A stretch of 64,000 bases of DNA from Limonium bicolor (Eukaryota; Streptophyta; Magnoliopsida; Caryophyllales; Plumbaginaceae): NCBI GenBank assembly GCA_023374045.1, contig CM041783.1:91857298-91921297 (forward strand). Direction: 5' to 3'. Both the position numbers and the translations under genes were made by a program. Shown piece after piece: positions 10,466 through 22,944 of the stretch (position 1 is its first letter; the number at the start of each line of letters is the position of its first letter). Below the pieces are notes generated by a model. That model saw only the letters and a program-made list of their open reading frames with translations. It was not told the origin of the DNA and searched no databases.

Positions 10466-10550
10466 AGGTTGTGATGTAAAGTGTGTTTGGTTAAGGAAGT
10501 TTATTTCCAAGTGATTACTGTGTTCAAATCTAATGATGTGTGGAAAGTGT

Positions 10551-10587
10551 GAACTTCGAGGACGAAGTTCTTTTAAGGGGGGTAGAT
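10551..10587 (+). promoter_or_regulatory. Terminal hairpin and polypurine tract of A1
   Basis: An 8-bp hairpin GAACTTCG, loop AGGA, CGAAGTTC (10551-10570) abuts the polypurine tract TTTTAAGGGGGGTAGAT (10571-10587), which directly precedes the 3' LTR. The tract primes plus-strand DNA synthesis in LTR elements. The TTCGAGGACGAA motif before the tract is familiar from plant Ty3/gypsy elements of the Tekay/Del type. Confidence 0.85.
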
Positions 10588-12929
10588 TGAAATACCCCAA
10601 ACCTTGATATGTGGTTTAAATAGCAAACTATGTTTATAAAGGCTAAAAAGTGCCTTAGAAACATCAGTGGACAATTTAAAACACAGTAAAGTGCAATAAA
10701 GCACTAAGACACAGTTTGAGCAAAAACATGCTCTAAGCAATGAGTGAACTTGGTTAGGACCCAAAGAGCCTACCAAGACTTAATAACATTTAATTATGAT
10801 TTAATAAGGCTAAATAAGTCCTTAGGAAACTTTGGTGGATAGTTAAACCAAATAAAACACAAGAAAATACCTTAAAGTCAATAAGAGCAAAAATGTGCTC
10901 TAAGCTTGGGATAAATTTGTATAAGATCTAATGGTCATACTTATATCTTATAAATATGTTAATGAACATATTAAATCAATTACCAAAGGAAACCAAGCTT
11001 GAAAACAAGTTAAAACACAAAGTGTGCTTTAAGGAGTCTTAAAGCACGTTTTTGAAAAATTGTCTTGTAAATGAGTTTTGAATGGCTAAATGTCCATCAT
11101 TACTCTTTAATTAACATGTGTTATATAGTATCACATTTGGGTGGCCATATTAGTGGGAAATCAAAAATTTCACTTCTATGTGCCTTAGTTTGTGAATAGT
11201 AACTTTTATAAGCTAGTTTGTAACATATAATGTTATAAGTGATTAAATTGGTCAACAAAGACTAGTATACCCTCCTAGGCATAATGGTGGCCGGTTTTTG
11301 TAGTAGTGAGTCACCAAGTTGTAAAAGAAATCAAATAAGTAAAGTAAAACTTTAAGTAAAGTACTATTTGCTTTATAAGTTACAAATATCTCTTAAAAGC
11401 AAATTCTATCTTCATTCTTCCTTCTCTTCTCATTTCACACGGTCCCATTCTCCTTCTTCCTCTCTTCTTCTTGTTCTCTCTCGGTAATGCTACTACCACC
11501 ATGGAAGTTCCAACTTTGAACACATGTAAAATCTTGCTCACTTGTTCAAATCAAAAACAAACACCACCATTCTCTTCCTCTCATCAAGCTCTTCATTCCT
11601 ATCTTCTCAAAATTTGAAGATCACCATTTCGGTGCCATGGAGTTCCACCATTGATGGAGCTTGAGCCATCTTTTCACATATTCATGCTCTCCTTTGCTTC
11701 AAGGTAAGGAAACTCAAAGAAAATCCATGTTTCCTCCATGTTTTCATGTTGTCCGAAAATTCACCTCACAATGGTGTATTTATCTTGCTTGTTTTAGCTT
11801 CATTTGAATCTTCCAAGGGCTAAGAGGAGTCCTCTCTTGATACTCATTCAAGCTCTCTTTCCATTCCAAGGTAAAACAATCATTTTAATGCCTTAAAACA
11901 ATATGTAACTAGGGTTTACAATGAGATGAAGCTTTAATCTTGAATACTCATTATGTTGTTTGTACAATGTATAGAACTTGACAAGGAATCAAGTACCCCA
12001 CCTGTTTGTAAGGAAACAAGAAAGAAGTTTGTGAGGAAAAAGAGGTAAACAAACTATCTCAATGTAGTTTAAATGCCTTAGGAAAATGAGCTTGATTTGC
12101 TTGATAAAATACCTAAGGAGCCAATGGTGAGTGACCTAGTAAAGTGCTCTCAAAGAGACTAGTAAAAGAACATATGTATTGGTGTATGTATTTGCAGGTC
12201 AAAGGCATTGTTTATGTGGGAAATTCAGTGTTTATGGTTTATGCAATTTAAGGGCCTAAGAGCCATGTTATTTAAGGGCCTAAGTGCCAAGCAATTTAAG
12301 TTATGCACTATATTGTGATGTAGTGCAAAATGTGTGAAGTTTGTGTATGAAATGTGTTTGATGGATTTTAGGTGTTCTTGAATGAAATAAGGTAAAAACC
12401 TAAGTGTTTGGATGTGAGTATATACAAGAGAAGCTATGGCCAAATTTGGGAAAATGTGTGGGAAGTTCTAAGTGTTTTAAATGGTTTTGGTGAACTAGGA
12501 AGTGTTAAAGGTGAATAAATGTTTACTTGAGAAGAAAACATGTATTAAGGTGATTTAGAGTGATGCAAGGATTTAGGTGTTGTCTTGGAAGTTCAAGGAA
12601 TAAGTGATGTTTGGTAAGGTGTAAAAAGGAGATTTAGTTAGTAAGAAAATAATGCTTAAGAGATGATGTTAAGATGAGGAGAAAGTGTTTTGGGATAGTA
12701 GTTATAATAGGTGAGAAACACCATTTAGGAACCTAGTACAAATGTTGAAAGTGTTAAGGAATTTTACAAGGAAATAAGTAAAGGCTTAAGGAATTAGGAA
12801 AAATAGTTTTGTGAGTGTTTAAGAATATCTTAAGGGTGTGTTTGAAGTGCCAACTGATGTTAGAACACATTAAGAGGCCTTAGGAGAAGTTTGGTGAAGA
12901 TTTGGCAAAGTTTGGGTAAGTTTAGAAGG

Positions 12930-13191
12930 CGACCGACCCAGGGGTCCGACCCAGTTTTGGGTCGGTCGAGCCTCTGTTAGATGTTAGGAAAGTGTTCGGT
13001 AATGGTCCGACCCAAAAGGGTGGGTCGGACATGGGTCGGTCGGTCAAGTTTCAAAGGAAGAAAATGTTCGCACATGGTCCGACCCAGTCGAGTGAGTCGG
13101 ACGTGGGTCGGACGGGCATGATTATAAGGAAGTAAAAGGGTTCTGTAATGGACCGACCCAGCTGTGGGTCGGACGGTGGGTCGGTCGGACC
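12930..13191 (+). repeat. GC-rich palindrome array in A1 3' LTR
   Basis: The same four palindromes as in the 5' LTR (word GACCGACCCA with TGGGTCGGTC), essentially unchanged. Confidence 0.85.
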
Positions 13192-14962
13192 AAAAACATG
13201 GTTTAAGGTTAAGAAATGATATGTGATGATGGGGATTGGTAGGTAATGATGTTATAAGTGTTAAGGACATGTTAGGGGAGTTTAATGACACCTAAGTGGG
13301 TTAAAAGTTGTATTAAAATGTGAGAGTAAAACAAGTTAAAAATGTTAAGTTATGTAACTAAGTTAACGGGGAAAAATTAAGCATTGACATTAAATGATCA
13401 AGCAAACCCCGGTGTTAATGAAAACACGTGTGATGTTAACAGTTGTTCGAGAATTGCTCGAGGAACATAAATGGACAGGATAAGTGGACTCCGGTGACAG
13501 GTATGGTTTTCTTGCAACTTGTGTCCTACCGGATTACACCGGCTTGTATGCCAATGTGTTTTTCTGTATGTTTGCCACGTTATGAGATAAATCATGAAAC
13601 GAGTTTACAGTCGTTATTGTTATTGTATGTTTACGTGCCGATACCGGTAACCTCGAATGCGCTTGAAGGGCTAGTTAACCACTATTAGGTAAACGTAGGA
13701 GAACGGTATCCGGTAACAACGTTTCCGACTTAAGGAACGTTCTAACCACGGCTATGCGTGAGTTGGTTATGTGATGTTTGTGTGTGATGTTTGTATGTGA
13801 ATGTATGACTCTCTCTTCCCTTGTGTATGTCTGACAAGACTTAACTCAATGTTGTGATTGTTTGATAAAGTTCAAAGTTGAACTTCTAATATGCTAACGG
13901 GGGGAGTGAGGAGTCCGGTCTGTTCCGGCCACGCGTGTGAGTATGGGGGTCGTTGTCATAGCAGGTTCGATCCTCTCTGTATGTTATGGTTGTTTTCCAA
14001 TTTGGTTCCCAACCTTCCCTTTAGCTTAACCAAGGCTATTACTGACTCACGTCGGGCCACAGGGGCATACTATTGTTATGTTTGTTTCGGTGTGCTTGGA
14101 TCACTATATCCGAGACACCTTGTGTTAAGTTAACCGTTCACTTAACGAGACGGTAACGAGTTTGTACAGCTTATCATGAGACTGGCAACAATCTCTAGGC
14201 TCACCATGTATTAAATGTTTGGGTCGTTCCTGAGAGGACCATTCCCGTTATGTTATGTATCTTTGTTGTGATGCAATCTATGCGGTGTTATGTTGTGCAC
14301 TGGAAACGTGCAAAGTTTTGTTAAAGTGTTTGTTATGTAGTGTATGTTTATATGTTGTATATGTGATTGTGTGGATCATGGATATGATTCCCAGTTTGTG
14401 AATAAAGGCGTTTAAGGGTAACCCGATTTAAGGGTAGTGTCTCTATTAAGGAAGTAGCTCCACCAGAGGAGGAACACTCTAGGGATGATGAATACCATGA
14501 GTGACTTATTAAGTAAGGATATATTATCCGTTTGTTTGAGCCCGTTGAGGCGAATGTTTGTGTATGTGTGTTCGTTGTCACATGTATGATTTTAATATAA
14601 TCAACCGCATGCTAAGACGACAAGTAGTTGTTGCGTGGCCCGGTAATTGTGGGCTGCGGGATTACCATACCAGCAAGGTGCTGAGCCCCTTGGGGCCACC
14701 CTTTCTCTTCTTTTCTTGTTTCAGGTACGAAGTGCTGGAAGCCGTTCGAGAGTAGGACGGTAGTCATTGTACATGGGGTAAACGTTTTAAGCGTATGTAT
14801 ACAGTAGGTGTAGTAAGACCGAAATTGTTGCCGGCATCAGTTTATAAATACTCGGTATAGTTGGGAAGGTGTACGTTGTTGTTGTTGTTAATGGAAATTG
14901 ATAGTATGTGTAACGCTCGGGAATTTAGCCCATCAGACCGGTACATGTTGTATATTAGCCTT

Positions 14963-14983
14963 GTTAGCCACGTGGTGGCTAAC
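14963..14983 (+). other. LTR-terminal hairpin, A1 3' LTR
   Basis: GTTAGCCAC (14963-14971), loop GTG, GTGGCTAAC (14975-14983). The stem is intact and the loop is one base shorter than in the 5' LTR, within the indel-rich patch. Confidence 0.7.
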
Positions 14984-15078
14984 GGCGTGTAACACCAACG
15001 AGTTAAGTAATGTGATGAGGTTGTTCTTTTCCGCTGCAGTTTTGTTGTAAGTATGTTAATGTTGGATGGGGTGTTACA

Positions 15079-15083
15079 CATAA
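15079..15083. repeat. Target site duplication CATAA, right copy (A1)
   Basis: Exact copy of 1226-1230, immediately after the A1 3' LTR. Confidence 0.95.
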
Positions 15084-16502
15084 CTACCGCTCCTGCGGTG
15101 GTCACAATATCGAGAGGTATCCCCACTCTTAATGCAGTGGTTCGTTTACCACTCTATTCACTTATACAACATAAACTTCTACCATCAATCGAATTTATAT
15201 AACATATCTTGCTTATGGCTTATAAGCCTTTTTGCCTTGAGCTGGGCTCATTGTAGGCTGTCCACACACATGTACTTCTCTGTACAATATTACATGGTTT
15301 TGGATATTATATTGGGCTCCATGACAAGTCGTTGCATCACGTTTCCTTTCATGGGATTCCCTTAGGTTTGTCAGTCCTCTCCTGACAACTCATGTCTAAA
15401 CTGGGTGTTAGTTTCAACCCTTGTGTTTTGTCATGCATTTCGTTCAACAATTGTTGATGCGAACACCCCTCAAGGATTGCTCCTGGGTGTTGCTACGTTA
15501 TGCCTTACATTTGTTTCACACTTATTGGTACATTCCATTAGCCACACCGTTTGCGTTCTTAACTGACTTATTATCCTCTTCTGTGAAGATCAACACTTCC
15601 TGGTAGTGTAGGTACTCATTCTGGGAATTTTCATCCCGTTCATTGCACATTAATGTGTCCACATTAGGCATTTGCTTGCCATGTACAGGCTGGGTCACCG
15701 TTCCAGCTAACATGTTTATCCCTAACTATCCTTAAGACATATGTGATGTCTTTACATAACAATTTGTGCCCTTCGCACTTCCTAACTCTTAAACATTTCC
15801 TTGAGAGGAATTCACTAATCCTTTTAGTCTCGTTAACTTAACTGAGTTCCTTAGCTTCAACTATTCCTTGTAATCCTTAGCTCTTGTTTGATTTATACTG
15901 CTGACCGTAGACGGAGTCGACTACTTCCCGTGTTTCGGACTCCACTCGTATACATATGTGGGTACCATAATGATACATTTCTACTTACCCCAACTAACCC
16001 ATAAGTAGGTCTGTCAGGCCCACAAGCTCCTATCGAGTGCGGTCGTCCCACAATTCATTGGTACACTCGTAGTGTTCGTCACACGCCTAGGTGAAGTATT
16101 CTGTTGTCAACTCCCTTATATTGTCCCGTGACAATATTCATTCCTTGCTTCCCGAACTTAATCGAGGGAAAGTTTATCCACTGTTGTATCTTTATCGACT
16201 GCCTTTGGGTTTTCTTACTAGTTTGGTTTAAAAGAAGGTTGGAAAGAAGTGTTGGTTTGAAAGAAAATCTGGTTTTGAAAAGAAAAGGGTTAGGTAAATC
16301 CGGGTTTGAAAGAAAATTTTCATGGTTTCACAACATCTTCTTACCTTAGCCCAGTCTAGCTTCTTGCTGACTGGTGTACTTACAATTACAAAGGTTAGGC
16401 TATTAAGCCCTTCCATGGTTACAATGATCTCACTTAACTTCATGGTACTTCACCAAGTACTTCGTAGTGATTTTAAATTTCCCGAACAGCCCTGTTATAG
16501 CA

Positions 16503-16522
16503 GCACTTGCTATGGCAAGTGC
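16503..16522 (-). other. Leader hairpin of A2
   Basis: Read on the plus strand: GCACTTGC, loop TATG, GCAAGTGC. The stem matches A1 and A3 exactly; the loop differs. Confidence 0.6.
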
Positions 16523-17337
16523 GCCATGCTAACTGGCTATCGGTTTAACACATACCAGCTGTGGTATTGTTTTTACCCATACTGTCATCAGTGGCCTTGT
16601 TGGCCCTCACCGATCTTACTGCCTTGACAATAACTCTTCTAGGTGACTTCTCGCTGTCTTCACATGACGATCATCAACTAGGGTGTTTCCCATTCTGGGA
16701 GACCCCTTTGTTTTAGTATTGTATTCTCTTTGTAGCCCGTTCCACGCATTTGTCGTGGTTACTGAGACTTGTCTCTTGTTTGGGCACTACGTTGCAGTTC
16801 CTTTGTCGGTTGGTATACCGTTGGTGTATTATTTAACAACTGTGGTTCCGTAGACACTCGTCTCGGTTTTTATTAATCCACTTCTTGCCTGTTGCACGGT
16901 CGGTGCGTTGCAAGCTGGTTATTCTCGACTGCTCGGCATGTCGACCCAGGTTGCCGGAAATTCTATTCTTCTATACACAAGATTCTTCATTCTTCGCTAT
17001 TAAATGCGGTTAACATTATTCTGATGGGAACCGTCTCCGGGATTCTCAGTTCTCAGAATCTACCGTATGACAGGTTCTCCGTACCCTTAGAGGTATTCAA
17101 TAACAGCCAGATCGGGTATTCCCGAGTATGAGAGGACTTTCATCTCTCTGGCGTTGTTTCCCAAGCTATAAAACAGGGGTTGTGGAGGGCGGGATGGATA
17201 TTATAGGTTTCCAGTACACACTGGTAATTCCTAACTAGCGTATCTCTCACGCTATCACTCAACCCTTAACCCAAAGTACTTAAATCCTAACTCGGTACTT
17301 CCTAAGCTCGGTAATTCAGTCATCACAGCGATACTTC

Positions 17338-17349
17338 GCTCTGATACCA
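17338..17349 (-). promoter_or_regulatory. A2 primer binding site (tRNA-iMet)
   Basis: The minus strand reads TGGTATCAGAGC, just inside the LTR end. It overlaps an inverted repeat, ATCACAGCG (17322-17330) against CGCTCTGAT (17337-17345), with one mismatch. Confidence 0.9.
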
Positions 17350-17445
17350 CTTTTTGTAACACCCCATCCAACATTAACACACTTACAATAAACTGCAGCG
17401 GAAAAACAACCTCATCACATACTTAACTCGTTGGTGTTACACGCC

Positions 17446-17467
17446 GTTAGCCACCCACGTGGCTAAC
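17446..17467 (-). other. LTR-terminal hairpin, A2
   Basis: Plus-strand reading GTTAGCCAC, CCAC, GTGGCTAAC; the minus strand therefore carries loop GTGG. Perfect 9-bp stem. Confidence 0.75.
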
Positions 17468-19255
17468 AAGGCTAATACACATACATTGTACCGGTCTGAT
17501 GGGCTAAATTCTCGAGCGACTACACATTACTATCCCTTTCCATTAACAACAACAACAACGTACACCTTCCAACTATACCGAGTATTTATAAACTGATGCC
17601 GACAACAATTTCGGTCTTACTACACCTACTGTATGCATACACTTAAATGATTACCCATGTACGACGACTACCCGTCCTACTCTCGAACGGCTTCCAGCAC
17701 TTCGTACCTGAAATAGGAAAAGAAGAGAAAGGGTGGCCCCCAAGGGGCTCAGCACCTTTGCTGGTATGGTAATCCCGCAGCCCACATGCTACCGGGCCAC
17801 GCACAACTAATTGTCGTCTTAGCATGCGGTTGATTATTTTTAAATCATACATGCAACTGTAAACACACACACTAATCATTTCGCCTCCATGGGCTCAACA
17901 AACGGATAATAGTCCTTACTTAGTAAGTCACTCAAGGTATTCAATATCCCTAGAGTGTTCCTCCTCTACTGGAGCTACTTCCTTAACAGACGACACTTAC
18001 CCTTAAATCGGGTTATCCTTAAACGCCTCTTTTCTCAAACCTGGACTCATATCCATGACCCACATACTCCACATTTTACAACATATACATACACTACATA
18101 ACAAACTTAACAACACTTTGCACGTTTCCACGCACAACATAACACCGCAATAGATATTGCATCACAACAAAGAAACATAACATAACGGGAATGGTCCTCT
18201 TAGGTACCGACCCAAACATTGCTAATACACTGGTGAGCCTAGAGAATGTTGCCAGTCTCATGATAAGCTCGTTACATAACTCGTTACCGTCTCGTTAAAT
18301 GAACGGTTAACTTAACACAAGGTGTCTCGGATATAGTGATCCAAGCACCCGAAACAAACATAACAATAGTATGCCCCTGTGGCCCGACGTGAGTCAGTAA
18401 TAGCCTTGGTTAAGCTAAAGGGAAGGTTGGGAACCAAATTGGAAAACAACCATAACATACAGAGAGGATCGAACCTGCTATGACAACGACCCCCATACTC
18501 ACACGCGTGGCCGGAACAGACCGGACTCCTCACTCCCCCGTTAGCACTTGTTAGAAGTTCAACTTTGAACTTTATTAAACAATCACAAACATTGGGTTAA
18601 GTCTTGTCAGACATACACAAGGGAAGAGAGAGTCATACATTCACATACAACATCGCACACAAACATCACATAACCAACTCATGCATAGCCGTGGTTAGAA
18701 CATTCCTTAGGTTGGAAACGTTATTACCGGATACCGTTCTCTTACGTTTACCTAATAGTGGTTAACTAGCCCTTCGAGCGCATTTGAGGTTACCGGTATC
18801 GGTACGTAAACATACAACAACAATAACGACTGTAATTCGTTTCATGATTTATCTTATAACGTGGAAAGCACACAGAAAAACACATTGGCATACAAGCCGG
18901 TGTAATCCGGTAGGACACAGGTTGCAAGAAAACCATACCTGTCACCGGAGTCCACTTTACCACGTCCACTTATGTTCCTTGAGCGATTCTCGAACAACTG
19001 TTAACATCACATGTGTTTTTATTAACATCGGGGTTTGCTTGATTATTTAATGTCTAATGCTTAACTTTCCCCGTTAACTTAGTCACATAACTTTACATTT
19101 TAACTTGTTTTACTTTTACATTTTGATACAACTTTTCACCCACTTAATTGCCATTTAAACTCACCTAACATGTCCATAACAACCTTATAACATCATTACC
19201 TACCAATCCCCATCATTACATATCATTTCATAACCTTAAACCATGTTTTTGGTCC

Positions 19256-19425
19256 GACCGGACTTGCCGACCGGACTTACCCAAGTCCGGTCGATTCCAG
19301 AACACATTTCCGTCACAAATTTTTCTACTCCGACCGGACTTGTAAGTCCGGTCCTATGTCCGGTCCATTCCAGAAACTAATTCCCACAGGGTAAACTGGG
19401 CCCGACCGAACTTGCAAGTCCGGTC
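19256..19425 (-). repeat. Palindrome array in A2 LTR (word GACCGGACTT)
   Basis: Three inverted repeats: GACCGGACTT (19256-19265) with AAGTCCGGTC (19283-19292); GACCGGACTT (19332) with AAGTCCGGTC (19344-19353), a perfect 10-bp stem with a 2-nt loop; and GACCGAACTT (19404) with AAGTCCGGTC (ending 19425), one mismatch. It occupies the same LTR position as the GACCGACCCA array of A1. Confidence 0.8.
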
Positions 19426-22400
19426 GCAAGTCCGGTCTGCCCCAGATCTTTGTTTTCCTTTTTACATTCAACTCCAAACTTCACCCCATATATCCTAGTA
19501 TACCCTAACCTCATTTGGGCACTTCAAACACACTTAAGATATTCTTAAACACTCACAAAACTCTTTTTCTAATTCCTTAAACCTTTACTTATATCTTCAC
19601 AAAATTTCCAACACTTACAATGTTTTCTCCTAGTTTTTCAAGTGGTGTTTCATCCTTAATAACCTTTATACCAAAGTGTTTCCTCACCATCATAACATCA
19701 TCTCCCAAGCATCTTCTCTTACTAACCAAATCTTCTCTTTCTCAACTCCTTAAAGTTCCTTTCTCAAAACCTTCTCTATACATTATTCCCACCTTGCACA
19801 TCACATAACCTAAACCTTAAACAAACTTCTTCAAGACTTTTTAATACACTCTCAAAACACACATTGAATTCCTAGAACTTCCAAGATAACACCTAAATCC
19901 TTGCATCACTCTAAATCACCTTAACACATGTTTTCTTCTTAAGTAAACATTTATTCACCTTTAACACTTCCTAGTTCACCAAGACCATTTAAAACACTTA
20001 GAACTTCTCACACATTTTCCCAAATTTGGCCATAGCTTCTCTTGTATATACTCACATCCAAACACTTAGGTTTTTACCTTATTTCATTCAAAACACCTAA
20101 AATCCATCAAACACATTTTTACACACAATCTTCACACATTAAGCACTACATCACAATATAGTGCATAACTTAAATTGCTTGGCACTTAGGCCCTTAAATA
20201 ACATGGCTCTTAGGCCCTTAAATTGCATAAACCTTAAACACTGAATTTCCCACATAAGTAATGCCTTTGACCTGCGAATACACCCAACAATACATATGCC
20301 CTTAATAAACTCCTTGAGAGCATTTTACTAGCTCATTTGCCATTGGCTCCTTAGGTATTTTATTAAGCAAATCAAGCTCATTTTCCTAAGGCATTTAAAC
20401 TACATTGAGATAGTTTGTTTACCTCTTTTCCTCACAAACTTCTTTCTTGTTTCCTTGTAAAACCGGTGGGGTGTTTGGTTGTTTGTCAACTTCTAAACAA
20501 TGTACAAATAATAGAATGAGTATTCGAGCATTATGCTTCATCTCATTGTAAACCCTAGTTACACATATTGTTTTAACACATTAAGGTAATTGTTTTACCT
20601 TGGAATTGGAAGAGAACTTGAATAAGTATCAAGAGAGGACTCCTCCTAGCCCTTGGAAGATTCAAATGGAGCTAAAACAAGCAAGGTAAAGACACCATGG
20701 TGAGGTGAATTTTCGGCCATGTACTAAAAGGAGGGGAAACTTGATTTTTCTTTGAGATTCCTTACCTAGGAGTAAAGGAGATCAATAATATGTGGGAAGA
20801 CAAGCTCAAGCTCCATCAATGGTGGAACTCCATGGCACCGAAATGGTGATCTTCAAATTTTGAGAAGATAGAAATGAAGAGCTTGATGAGAGGAAGAGAA
20901 TGGTGGTGTTTGTTTTTGATTTGGTTAAGTGAGCTAGGTTTTACATGTGGTCAAAGATGGACTTCCATGGTGGTATTGTGTATTACCGAGAGAGAACAGC
21001 AAGAAGGGAGGGAGAAGAGATTGGAATCGTGTGAAATGGAGAAGGAATGAGAGAAATGAGATAAGTTTGCTTTTTAGAAGATATTTGTGTTTTTAAAGCA
21101 AATAGTAACTATATTAGTCATCTTTACTTCTTTAACAAGTTAACAAGTGAGTGGTGAGTCACCACACTTAAGAAACTGGCCCCCTTTATTATAATGAGGG
21201 TGTTTTAGTCTTTGTTGACCAATTTAATTACTTATAACATTATATGTTACAAACTAGCTTATAAAAAATCACTATTCACAAAACAAGGCACATAGAAGTG
21301 AAATTTTTGATTTCCCATTGATATAGCAACCCAAATGTGATACTATATAGTACACATGTTAATTAAAGAGTAATGATGGACATTTAGCCATTCAAACTCA
21401 TTTACAAGACAATTTTTCAAAAACGTGCTTTAAGACTCCTTAAAGCACTTTTTGTGTTTTAACTTGTTTTCAAGCTTGGTTTTCTTTGGTAATTGATTTA
21501 ATATGTTCATTAACATATTTATAAGGTATAGGTATGACCATTAGGTCTTATACAAATTTATCCCAAGCTTAGAGCACATTTTTGCTCATATTGACTTTAA
21601 GGTATCTTCTTGTGTTTTATTTGGTTTAACTGTCCACCAAGGTTTCCTAAGGACTTATTTAGCCTTATTAAATCATAATTGAATATTATTAAGTCTTGGT
21701 AGGCTCTTTGGGTCCTAACCAAGTTCACTCATAGCTTAGAGCATGTTTTTGCTCAAACCGTGTCTTAATGCTTTATTGCATTTACTATGGTCTAAATTGT
21801 TCACTGATGTTACTAAGGCACTTTTTAGCCTTTACATACCATAGTTCGATATTTAAACCACATATCAAGGTTTGGGGTATTTCACGAACACCCTTCAAGG
21901 ATTGCTCCTGGGTGTTGTTAAGTTATGCCTTTACATCTAGTTCACACTTATTGGTACATTCCGTTAGCCACGCCGTTTGCGTTCTTAACTGGCTTATTAT
22001 CTCCTTCTGTGAAGATCAACATTTCCCGGTAGTGTAGGTACTTATTCCGGATGTTTCATCCCGTTCATTGCACATTAATGTGTCCACATTGGGCATCTGC
22101 CTTGCCATGCACAGGCTGGGTCTCCGTTCCAGCCATCATGTTTATCCCTGAGGATCCTTAAGTCATATAAGATGTCTTTACATTCAGTTAGTGCACTTCG
22201 CACCTCCTGACTCTTAAACATTTCCTTGAAAGGAATTCACTAATTCCTTTAGTCTCGTTAACTTAACTGAGTTCCTTAACTTCAACCATTCATGGTAATC
22301 CTTAGTTCTTGTTTGACTTATACTGCTGACCGTAGACGGAGTCGACTACTTCCCGTGTTTCGTGCTCTACTCGTATACATATATGGGGTATCATACTGAT

Positions 22401-22924
22401 ACATTGCTACTTACCCAACTAACCATAAGTAGGTCTATCAGGCCCACAAGCTCCTATCGGAGTGCGGTCGTCCCACAACTCAGTTGGTACACTCGTAGTG
22501 TCCGTCACACGCCTAGGTGAAGTATTCTGTTGTCAACTCCCTTATATTGTCCCGTGACAATATTCATTCCATGCTTCCCGAACTTGATCGAGGGAAAGTT
22601 TATCCAATGCTGAATTCTTATCAACTGCCCTTGGTTTTACTGGTTTGGTTTAAAAGAAGGTTAGAAAGAAGTGTTGGTTTGAAAGAAAATCTGGTTTTGA
22701 AGGAAAAGGGTTTGAATAAATCTGGGTTTGAAAGAAAATTTTCATGGCTTCACAACATCTTCTTACCTTAACCAAGTCTAGCTTCTTGCTGACTGGTGTA
22801 TTTACAATTACAGAGGTTAGGCTAACAGGCCCTTCCATGGTCATAATGATCCTGTTTAACTTCATGGTACTTTACTAAGTACTCTGTAGTGGTTATAAAT
22901 TTCCCGAATGGCCCTGTTATAGCA

Positions 22925-22944
22925 GCACTTGCCATGGCAAGTGC
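22925..22944 (-). other. Leader hairpin of A3
   Basis: GCACTTGC, loop CATG, GCAAGTGC. The loop is self-complementary, which could allow loop-loop pairing between two RNAs. Confidence 0.6.

Larger units (their letters stand above)
5718..10587 (+). other. A1 non-coding internal region
   Basis: 4,870 bp between the LTRs. No open frame here resembles a retroelement protein. Landmarks are the primer site with hairpin (5724-5748), a leader hairpin (6541-6560), a conserved core (about 6955-7145), a second polypurine tract (9274-9290), a six-member hairpin array (10232-10465) and the terminal hairpin plus polypurine tract (10551-10587). A2 and A3 carry the same order on the minus strand. Outside these landmarks I see only AT-rich sequence, including an AT-rich run near 9555-9580. 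Confidence 0.85.
1231..15078 (+). mobile_element. Complete non-autonomous LTR retrotransposon LARD-A1
   Basis: A complete element of 13,848 bp: 5' LTR of 4,487 bp, interior of 4,870 bp, 3' LTR of 4,491 bp, flanked by perfect CATAA duplications. It has a 12-nt tRNA-iMet primer site and a terminal polypurine tract. No open frame in the interior exceeds about 100 codons and no gag, protease, reverse transcriptase, RNase H or integrase motif is visible. Very long LTRs around a non-coding interior match the class called LARDs (large retrotransposon derivatives), which rely on proteins from autonomous relatives. The LTR ends, Met primer site and TTCGAGGACGAA-type polypurine context suggest a Ty3/gypsy chromovirus ancestor; that is inference. 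The two LTRs are nearly identical over the first 3.5 kb, so insertion is recent. Confidence 0.93.
10588..15078 (+). repeat. A1 3' LTR (4.49 kb)
   Basis: Pairs with 1231-5717 and ends TGTTACA at 15078. It keeps all landmarks: palindrome array 12930-13191, donor 13501, acceptor 14724, terminal hairpin 14963-14983. From about 14160 to 15060 it shows a dense run of one- to few-base indels relative to the 5' LTR, unlike the rest. In the terminal hairpin one loop base is missing. Confidence 0.95.
15084..17354 (-). mobile_element. LARD-A2 internal region, proximal part
   Basis: Reverse-complement relative of A1 5718 to about 7980. It holds the A2 primer site (17338-17349), the leader hairpin (16503-16522) and the conserved core (about 15900-16130). 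A 101-codon open frame on the plus strand (16322-16627) is antisense to the element; I treat it as fortuitous. Confidence 0.88.
17355..21884 (-). repeat. LARD-A2 5' LTR (4.53 kb)
   Basis: On the minus strand it runs from TGAAATACCCC (21884) to TGTTACA (17355). It keeps the LARD-A plan: terminal hairpin 17446-17467, intron-like segment 17708-18938, palindrome array 19256-19425, and TATA-like CTATATAG near 21343-21350. Its palindrome word differs completely from A1. At 21885 it abuts the A3 interior. The base run CGAAC (21885-21889) would be one copy of the A2 target duplication, whose partner lies outside the window. Confidence 0.92.

Noticed and set aside
12977..13291. A 104-codon frame and similar ones (25609-25917, 51247-51468, 53930-54366) rich in R, P and T
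   Set aside because: They are translations of the GC-rich palindrome arrays, which stay open on both strands because of their composition.
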